Assembly: GCA_902495265.1 (NCBI GenBank)
Contig: CABUWR010000067.1
Span: 1 to 7,237 of the forward strand
Direction: 5' to 3'
DNA from: an uncultured Collinsella sp.
GTDB taxonomy: Bacteria; Actinomycetota; Coriobacteriia; Coriobacteriales; Coriobacteriaceae
Length of the DNA: 7,237 bases
In this document: piece after piece, positions 1 through 5,329 of the stretch
Position numbering within the stretch: position 1 is the stretch's first letter
How the letters are laid out: every line of letters begins with the position of its first letter
The notes under the pieces: model-generated
The model's input: the letters and a program-made list of their open reading frames with translations, nothing else
The model's database searches: none
What the model was told of the DNA's origin: nothing
Program-made: the position numbers and the translations under genes

Positions 1-489
1 AACCGCGTTTTCCAGCGCGGCTATGGCCACTTCAAACGGGTCAACGTAACCAGTCGAAGGGCACCATAGTGCGCACGTGGCCTGGGCACTCGCGCGCGGC
101 TCCAGCTCGTGGATGCGCTCGGGGCCGATAATCGACAGCTCGAGCACGCCGTTGGCAAGGCCATTGCTGCGCAGCTTCTCCAGGTGCGTACGGTCTTCGT
201 CGCTAAAGCCCAGCACCATCGAGCCGGTTCGGCAAAACAAAAAGCCGAGCTCCTGGGCCCAGGTGCCATACAGCTCGCAGCCGCGGGCGTTGACCTGTGC
301 CTTTACGGTTCCCGGCGACGGATCGTAGCCGGCGTGCACCAGGCCGCCGTTGGCCTTCGAAGCCCCCAGCGCTATGTCGTTGGCCGCCTCGACCACGCAG
401 ATGGACAGGTCATAGCGCGCGAGCTGCCGCGCGATGGCGCATCCTGTGATGCCCGCACCCACAATCGCGATATCAAACTTTTCCGTCAC
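1..489 (-). CDS. FAD-dependent oxidoreductase, GlpA/L-2-hydroxyglutarate oxidase-like (N-terminal part only)
   Basis: Reading the minus strand from a GTG at 489-487 gives 163 codons, open to the window edge. The protein begins with a Rossmann FAD-binding fold: a GxGxxG motif at residues 11-16 (GAGITG), and an acidic residue ending the second strand (E34, in VVEAA), which normally contacts the ADP ribose. Residues 43-60 carry the ASKANGGLVHAGYDPSPG block typical of DAO-family (PF01266) enzymes annotated as anaerobic glycerol-3-phosphate dehydrogenase or L-2-hydroxyglutarate oxidase. In the Firmicutes/Thermotoga type these run to roughly 480-500 residues and can end in a [2Fe-2S] BFD-like domain; that part lies outside the window. 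A GGGAGG Shine-Dalgarno (complement of 494-499) sits 4 nt before the GTG, which decides the start. The substrate cannot be fixed from the N-terminus. It is transcribed away from everything else here and is probably unrelated to it. Confidence 0.85.
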   Translation of the reverse strand, partial: MTEKFDIAIVGAGITGCAIARQLARYDLSICVVEAANDIALGASKANGGLVHAGYDPSPGTVKAQVNARGCELYGTWAQELGFLFCRTGSMVLGFSDEDRTHLEKLRSNGLANGVLELSIIGPERIHELEPRASAQATCALWCPSTGYVDPFEVAIAALENAV

Positions 490-506
490 AGTGCCTCCCA
501 GACGAG

Positions 507-521
507 TTGACAGGCTGTCAA
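507..521. promoter_or_regulatory. Perfect palindrome TTGACA-GGC-TGTCAA upstream of the oxidoreductase
   Basis: A 15-bp sequence has two perfect 6-bp arms around a 3-nt centre. It lies 18 bp before the GTG start of the minus-strand oxidoreductase. Each arm matches a -35 hexamer, but a properly spaced -10 is missing in the minus direction, and on the plus strand only a weak TATCCT at 528-533 follows with a 15-bp spacer. A repressor operator is therefore the simplest reading (inference). The regulator is unknown; the odd centre does not fit the FNR spacing. Confidence 0.4.
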
Positions 522-655
522 TAAGACTATCCTACGGTCTGCGCACCTCCAGTGCGGCGGCAATGCGGCGAACAGCCCCGCTGCATCCGCCAACGGCAGG
601 CGAGGGGAGACTCAGCAACGTCGACAACCTCGTCTGCCACCTTTGGTGTCCGAGA

Positions 656-1035
656 TTTGTCTCGTTCTGTAACAGTAAGCAGGTTTTTGAGGTCCAAGAT
701 GTTACAGATTGAGATTGAAGCCGGGGAGAGATTCTTCTGTCTCGATCTGTAACATCTAGGGACCGTTTTGGGGTCTAGATGTTACAGATTTAGATAAACC
801 TGTTAGTCGGTTTCGAATGTCTAAATCAGTAACAGTTAGACCTGTTTTTGACGAGTTGTTGTTACGGATTGAGATACTTAGATTGGACGTTTTCCTTTGT
901 CTCGATCTGTAACAGTAAGAGGGGTTTTGGGGCCCAGGATGTTACAGATCGAGATTGAAGTCGGGGAGGGACCCCTGTGTCTCGATCTGTAACATCTAGA
1001 CCCGGATTCCGCTCCCACCTGTTACAGATTGATAT
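656..1035. repeat. Array of alternating inverted half-sites with exact 80-bp period
   Basis: Left half-sites (GTTACAGATTGAGA or variants) start at 701, 781, 861, 941 and 1021. Right half-sites (TCTCGATCTGTAAC or variants) start at 660, 740, 820, 900 and 980. Both series step by exactly 80 bp. Four complete 53-bp palindromes result: 701-753, 781-833, 861-913 and 941-993. Arms of 14 nt flank 25-nt centres, and linkers between palindromes are always 27 nt (674-700, 754-780, 834-860, 914-940, 994-1020). The array opens with a lone right half and ends with a lone left half. The palindrome 941-993 has perfect arms; the other three have one or two mismatches or wobbles. Three centres can extend the stem: GAAG/CTTC at 717-720 and 734-737, AAACC/GGTTT at 796-800 and 809-813, and GGGG/CCCC at 963-966 and 972-975. 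Three linkers share a G-rich GTTTTG-type core. Alternating orientation and conserved linkers argue against CRISPR. The period is not a multiple of 3, so this is noncoding. Function is unknown. Confidence 0.9.
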
Positions 1036-1135
1036 GTTTGTGTCCGCGCCGGCCCCGTACCCAGCCGTGGTCCCATATAAACAAACCCCGTGGTAAACTT
1101 GACCGGACTGTAAATATTCCGAAAGGTACACCTCA

Positions 1136-1567
1136 ATGTCCAAATACATCAACGAGCTCATGTCACCGCAGCTTATGGGCGTCATCTATGCCTTCGTGGG
1201 CTTTATCATCGCCCTGTACGTGCTGTCGGTCGTCTATGTGTTCATCGACGCTCGCCGCCGCGGCGCCAGCGCCTACGTGGCATGGGGCATCATCGCCCTC
1301 ATCCCGTTTGTGGGCCTCATCGCCTACCTGGTCCTGCGCCCGCATTCCTACGCGGCCGACCGCGAGGAGCAGGAGCTGGACATGGCCCTGCGCGAGCGCC
1401 AGCTTGCCCAGTACGGCACCTGCCCGCAGTGCGGCGCCCCCATCGAGAAGGACTTTGTCGTCTGCCCCGTGTGCGATACCCAGGTTCGCAACGTGTGCCC
1501 CAGCTGCCATCGCCCGCTCGACGCGCACTGGAAGGTCTGCCCCTACTGTCGAACTCGCATCCAGTAA
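1136..1567 (+). CDS. Small membrane protein with double zinc ribbon
   Basis: A 143-residue protein. Residues 13-38 and 46-67 are two hydrophobic helices. The second, with its IPFVGLIAYLVLRP ending, resembles the PLDc_N-type membrane module found in many small actinobacterial proteins. A charged linker (74-91) follows, then two zinc ribbons with identical spacing: C96/C99/C110/C113 and C121/C124/C135/C138, each CxxC-x10-CxxC (double-zinc-ribbon, DZR-like). Helices at the N-terminus and ribbons at the C-terminus suggest an anchored cytoplasmic metal-binding domain. No catalytic residues are visible and no function can be named. GAAAGG at 1121-1126, 9 nt before the ATG, supports the start. The gene stands alone, 100 bp downstream of the palindrome array and ahead of thrS, which has its own promoter. 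Confidence 0.8.
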   Translation: MSKYINELMSPQLMGVIYAFVGFIIALYVLSVVYVFIDARRRGASAYVAWGIIALIPFVGLIAYLVLRPHSYAADREEQELDMALRERQLAQYGTCPQCGAPIEKDFVVCPVCDTQVRNVCPSCHRPLDAHWKVCPYCRTRIQ

Positions 1568-1684
1568 CGCATCCATCGTCGGGCCGGCTGCAAGCCACGG
1601 GCGCCGCGCGCCACGCGCAAGCCGCACGCGCGCCGCGAGCGCCCCACAGCCCCGCCCCCACACGATGAAGCATGCGTAGAAAAT

Positions 1685-1715
1685 CGCCCGCCGTGCCATT
1701 AAGGTGCGGCGGGCG
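1685..1715 (+). terminator. GC-rich hairpin after the zinc-ribbon gene
   Basis: CGCCCGCCG at 1685-1693 pairs perfectly with CGGCGGGCG at 1707-1715. The plus strand has only a poor T-tract after it (CTTGTAT), while the minus strand would give a short TTTT run. It probably ends the zinc-ribbon transcript, or insulates thrS, whose -35 box begins 2 bp further on. The weak T-tract keeps confidence moderate. Confidence 0.5.
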
Positions 1716-1716
1716 C

Positions 1717-1744
1717 TTGTATACCAAGGCAACCTGCCTATAAT
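1717..1744 (+). promoter_or_regulatory. thrS promoter
   Basis: A consensus -10 TATAAT at 1739-1744 is preceded, after a 16-bp spacer, by TTGTAT at 1717-1722 as a fair -35. Transcription should start near 1750-1752, giving a leader of roughly 68 nt before the thrS ATG. The -10 overlaps an inverted repeat (1744-1792), which may control it. Confidence 0.7.
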
Positions 1745-1792
1745 GATGCAAGTCAAAAACGCCGCGCCCACCAGGCGCACGCACTTGCATCA
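1744..1792 (+). promoter_or_regulatory. Inverted repeat overlapping thrS promoter and leader
   Basis: TGATGCAAGT at 1744-1753 and ACTTGCATCA at 1783-1792 are perfect 10-bp complements. Between them sits a smaller hairpin, GCGCC (1764-1768) with GGCGC (1774-1778) around a CACCA loop. The left arm begins at the last base of the -10 box, so most of it lies before the expected transcription start. The long repeat may therefore act as DNA (an operator), with only the inner hairpin in the RNA. E. coli ThrRS represses its own mRNA through leader structures, so an autoregulatory role is conceivable, but this is inference. Confidence 0.45.
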
Positions 1793-1818
1793 GGCATCCG
1801 AGAGGAGAAAACATACCC

Positions 1819-3582
<1,764 letters not shown>

Positions 3583-3607
3583 CACAAACAATACAAGAAT
3601 TAAGAAA

Positions 3608-3639
3608 GGCGATCGTCCTCGCGGGCGGTCGTCTTTTTT
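3608..3639 (+). terminator. thrS intrinsic terminator 1
   Basis: An 11-bp stem (3608-3618 with 3623-3633) closes on a TCGC tetraloop and is followed by six T's at 3634-3639. Three pairs are G·U wobbles on the plus strand, which would be A·C mismatches on the other strand, so it works in the thrS direction. It begins 25 bp after the thrS stop codon. Confidence 0.9.
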
Positions 3640-3655
3640 GTTGTCTATAGAAGAA

Positions 3656-3681
3656 AAGCCGCTGGTTAGAGCGGCTTTTTT
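3656..3681 (+). terminator. thrS intrinsic terminator 2
   Basis: AGCCGCT at 3656-3662 pairs with AGCGGCT at 3669-3675 around a 6-nt loop, followed by a run of T's to 3681. A's precede the stem, so it could also stop minus-strand transcription. It backs up the first terminator and separates thrS from the polysaccharide locus. Confidence 0.85.
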
Positions 3682-3722
3682 GTTGTGCAAAAAGGTACAG
3701 GTTTTTGTAGAGGGGTATGGAG

Positions 3723-3746
3723 ATGCGCCCATTCGCGGCGCATTTT
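3723..3746 (+). terminator. Possible third terminator hairpin
   Basis: ATGCGCC at 3723-3729 pairs with GGCGCAT at 3737-3743 around a 7-nt loop, and the T's at 3743-3746 follow. The stem is shorter and the T-run weaker than in the two preceding terminators. It lies between the operator-like copies and upstream of the loaP promoter, so it may equally be a regulatory element. Confidence 0.4.
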
Positions 3747-3764
3747 GTGTAATCTGGGAAAACG

Positions 3765-3790
3765 CGAGCAGTTTGCTCGTATAATGAGCA
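3765..3790 (+). promoter_or_regulatory. Promoter of the polysaccharide operon with palindromes around the -10
   Basis: A consensus -10 TATAAT lies at 3780-3785. No good -35 is found at normal spacing (TGGGAA at 3755-3760 would need 19 bp), so an activator may be needed. Immediately upstream is the palindrome CGAGCA-GTT-TGCTCG (3765-3779). Its right arm forms a second inverted pair across the -10 with TGAGCA (3785-3790). Transcription would start near 3792, giving a leader of about 115 nt before loaP. Confidence 0.55.
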
Positions 3791-3869
3791 ACGTCGAAAG
3801 ATACAAAAACCTGTACTTTTGCGACTGCGCCTAGCTGCGAGCGAAAAGTCTGTTCTTAACGCCCCTGCA

Positions 3870-3886
3870 TCCGCGTGTGTCGCGGA
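3870..3886 (+). promoter_or_regulatory. Leader hairpin upstream of the loaP ribosome binding site
   Basis: TCCGCG (3870-3875) pairs with CGCGGA (3881-3886) around a TGTGT loop, 8 nt before the AAGGGGG Shine-Dalgarno. LoaP proteins are known to recognise RNA hairpins in the leaders of the operons they control, so this small stem is a candidate target, but no sequence match to a known element can be claimed. Confidence 0.35.
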
Positions 3887-3907
3887 GATAAGAAAAGGGG
3901 GCGAGAG

Positions 3908-4498
3908 ATGGAACAGACAATGCGGCGCCAAGAGCAGCTGCCCGGTGCCTTTAGCGGTGCCACCACCAACAGCCAGCACGGCCGCGTCCGCTGGTATCTG
4001 GTCCACACCCCCAACGGTAAAGAGCGCGAGACCTGCGAAAAGGTCCGCCGCATTATCCCGCACGAGCTAATGCAGGACGCTTTTGTGATGCAAAAGGAGT
4101 TCTGGTTTAAGCGGGACGGTGCCTGGTCGCTCCAAACCAAACCCATGTACAAGGAATACTTCTTCGTCGCCACGCGCGATGCCGCCCAGCTCGATAAGGC
4201 TTTGGCCCAGTTGAGCTTTGGCTGCAGGATTGCCGGTAGCAAGGAGCGGGCCTATGCGCCCATGCCGGACGATGCACAGGACTGGTACCGCAGCGTGCTC
4301 GACGACAACGGCGTGGTGCGCAACAGCGTGGCCCGCATAGAAGACGGCGTTCTGCACATAGAGCAGGGGCCTTTGGTGGGGCAAGAGGCCCGTGTAAAGA
4401 AGATTGACCGTCATAAGCGCTGGTGCCAGGTAGACGTGGGCGAAGGCGACTCCGCTTTTAGGGAGCTGCTTCCGTTGGACGTCCCCAGTAAGACGTAA
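3908..4498 (+). CDS. loaP: Specialised NusG paralogue, LoaP-like processive antiterminator
   Basis: A 196-residue protein with the NusG layout. A poorly conserved tail of about 27 residues comes first, then an NGN domain starting at W29-Y30 (WYLVHTPNGKE) and running to about residue 125, with the family's YFFVAT-type strand near its middle. A KOW motif follows at about 150-184 (EQGPLVGQEARVKKID). NGN binds RNA polymerase; specialised NusG proteins (LoaP, UpxY, RfaH) suppress termination in particular long operons instead of genome-wide. Position as the first gene of a polysaccharide operon is typical of such paralogues, and housekeeping nusG normally lies beside secE and rplK, which are absent here. 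AAGGGGG at 3895-3901, 6 nt before the ATG, decides this start over an in-frame GTG at 3875 that has no Shine-Dalgarno. LoaP versus another NusG subfamily cannot be settled without a tree, so the symbol is provisional. Confidence 0.8.
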   Translation: MEQTMRRQEQLPGAFSGATTNSQHGRVRWYLVHTPNGKERETCEKVRRIIPHELMQDAFVMQKEFWFKRDGAWSLQTKPMYKEYFFVATRDAAQLDKALAQLSFGCRIAGSKERAYAPMPDDAQDWYRSVLDDNGVVRNSVARIEDGVLHIEQGPLVGQEARVKKIDRHKRWCQVDVGEGDSAFRELLPLDVPSKT

Positions 4499-4566
4499 GG
4501 GGACGTCACGCTGGCAATTCATCCGCATTTTGAATTCATCGATGGGGGAATCCCTGGGGACAGGGA
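4478..4566 (+). promoter_or_regulatory. Competing hairpins between loaP and the sugar transferase
   Basis: GACGTCCCC at 4478-4486, inside the end of loaP, pairs perfectly with GGGGACGTC at 4499-4507, just past the stop codon. A second hairpin, TCCCTG (4551-4556) with CAGGGA (4561-4566), closes on a GGGA (GNRA-type) loop directly before the GTG of the next gene. ACGTCCC (4479-4485) can instead pair with GGGACGT (4563-4569), which includes two bases of that start codon. Neither hairpin has a T-tract, so they do not look like terminators. A direct repeat AATTCATC (4516-4523, 4533-4540) also lies between them. Control of translation or a protein/RNA recognition site is possible. Confidence 0.4.
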
Positions 4567-4567
4567 C

Positions 4568-5329
4568 GTGGATTTGAACTTGACTGATAGGGAAGTAACA
4601 AAGGGGGCTGCACCAGCGGGTGCTGCATTGATTGCAGAGGCTATGGATCGGCGCAATGTTGCCGGCCGCTACAAGGCCATGCAGGCCGTGAAGGACTGGG
4701 ATCGCACGCGCCTGGGCTACCGCGCCGTGAAGCGCGCATTCGACATCGTGTTCAGCGGCTGCGTGCTTGCCGTCATCGCCGTTCCCAGCCTGGTGCTGGC
4801 CGCGGCCATCCGCCTGGAGAGCGAGGGCAACCCGTTCTACAGCCAGGTGCGCGTGGGCCAGACCCACCACGACGGCAGCCTGTCCACCTTCCGCATGTGG
4901 AAGTTCCGCAGCATGTATAAAGACGCTGACGAGCGCCTCGCTGAGCTCAAGGGGCAGAACGAGATCGCCGGCGCCATGTTCAAGATGAAGGACGACCCGC
5001 GCGTCACCAGGATCGGCAAGTTCATTCGCAAGCACTCCATCGACGAGTTCCCGCAGTTCGTCAACGTGTTCCTGGGCCAGATGTCCGTCGTGGGCCCGCG
5101 CCCGCCTCTGCCCAACGAGGTCGCCGAGTATACAGAATTCGACCTGCAGCGCCTTGCCGTCAAGCCCGGCATCACGGGCCTCTGGCAGGTGACAGAGCGC
5201 AACAGCACCGGGTTCGATGGCATGGTTCGCCGCGACCTGGAATATATAGCAAAGAGGGGTGTCCTGTTGGATCTTAAAATCATCTGCCTCACCGTGCTTG
5301 AGGTGTTTACCGGGGATGGTGCGTGCTGA
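4568..5329 (+). CDS. Initiating sugar-phosphate transferase (PglC/WcaJ C-terminal type)
   Basis: Bacterial sugar transferase (PF02397): moves a sugar 1-phosphate from a nucleotide sugar to undecaprenyl phosphate on the inner membrane face, the first step of polysaccharide repeat synthesis. It has 253 residues. A hydrophobic membrane-entering segment lies at about 56-78 (AFDIVFSGCVLAVIAVPSLV). It is followed by the family blocks WKFRSM, the catalytic Asp-Glu pair D159-E160 (KHSIDEFPQ), VVGPRPPLPNE and KPGITGLWQV. It lacks the four-helix N-terminal domain of WcaJ/WbaP, so it is the short monotopic form, but with about 50 extra N-terminal residues compared with PglC. The sugar cannot be read from sequence. 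The GTG start is supported by a weak GGGG about 8 nt upstream; ATG 4643 is an in-frame alternative that keeps all family blocks. The stop overlaps the next start (TGATG). The first 25 codons and the last 30 or so are less GC-rich than the middle. Confidence 0.92.
   Translation: MDLNLTDREVTKGAAPAGAALIAEAMDRRNVAGRYKAMQAVKDWDRTRLGYRAVKRAFDIVFSGCVLAVIAVPSLVLAAAIRLESEGNPFYSQVRVGQTHHDGSLSTFRMWKFRSMYKDADERLAELKGQNEIAGAMFKMKDDPRVTRIGKFIRKHSIDEFPQFVNVFLGQMSVVGPRPPLPNEVAEYTEFDLQRLAVKPGITGLWQVTERNSTGFDGMVRRDLEYIAKRGVLLDLKIICLTVLEVFTGDGAC

Larger units (their letters stand above)
490..1135. other. Long gene-free interval containing a palindrome and an 80-bp repeat array
   Basis: No convincing coding region exists in these 646 bases on either strand; the open frames that cross it lack ribosome binding sites and family resemblance. 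Positions 490-530 hold the start region of the minus-strand oxidoreductase, with a perfect palindrome. Positions 531-655 are unremarkable GC-rich sequence. Positions 656-1035 are the alternating repeat array. Positions 1036-1135 lead into the zinc-ribbon gene; I see no well-spaced promoter there, only a TATAAA at 1076-1081 and a TTGACC at 1099-1104 without matching partner boxes. Confidence 0.75.
3695..3816. repeat. Inverted pair of 15-bp operator-like sequences flanking the loaP promoter
   Basis: GTACAGGTTTTTGTA at 3695-3709 reappears as its exact complement, TACAAAAACCTGTAC, at 3802-3816. The match resumes outside after a 2-nt slip (GCAAAA at 3687-3692, TTTTGC at 3817-3822). Each copy is itself partly symmetric (TACA-N6-TGTA), as protein operators often are. 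The -10 box of the next promoter lies between them, and the copies are 107 bp apart centre to centre. A repressor or looping site is the likeliest reading (inference); a small transposon remnant is less likely because no target duplication is visible. Confidence 0.6.

Noticed and set aside
507..521. FNR/CRP-family binding site
   Set aside because: The arms resemble TTGAC...GTCAA but the centre is 5 nt instead of the 4 expected for FNR-type sites, and the best symmetry is TTGACA-3-TGTCAA.
434..752. Plus-strand open frames between the oxidoreductase and the array
   Set aside because: They start inside the oxidoreductase gene on the opposite strand, have arginine/serine-rich shadow composition and end inside the repeats.
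660..1035. CRISPR array
   Set aside because: The half-sites alternate in orientation, linkers are conserved between units, repeats are only 14 nt and no cas gene is nearby.
862..1185. Minus-strand open frame of 107 codons across the repeat array
   Set aside because: It runs through an 80-bp repeat that shifts frame in each unit, has no ribosome binding site and no family resemblance.
1745..1818. T-box riboswitch for thrS
   Set aside because: The leader is only about 70 nt and lacks the AGGGTGG-type T-box sequence and a terminator/antiterminator pair.
3687..3822. Miniature transposon with terminal inverted repeats
   Set aside because: The repeats surround a promoter and a hairpin in regulatory spacing, no flanking target duplication is visible and no other copy is in the window. 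The reading is not fully excluded.
3875..3907. Earlier GTG start for the NusG paralogue
   Set aside because: No Shine-Dalgarno precedes it, it falls within a hairpin, and the ATG at 3908 has AAGGGGG at ideal spacing.
4067..5035. 322-codon minus-strand open frame opposite loaP and the sugar transferase
   Set aside because: It spans two well-identified genes and their junction on the other strand, and its composition is that of a shadow frame.
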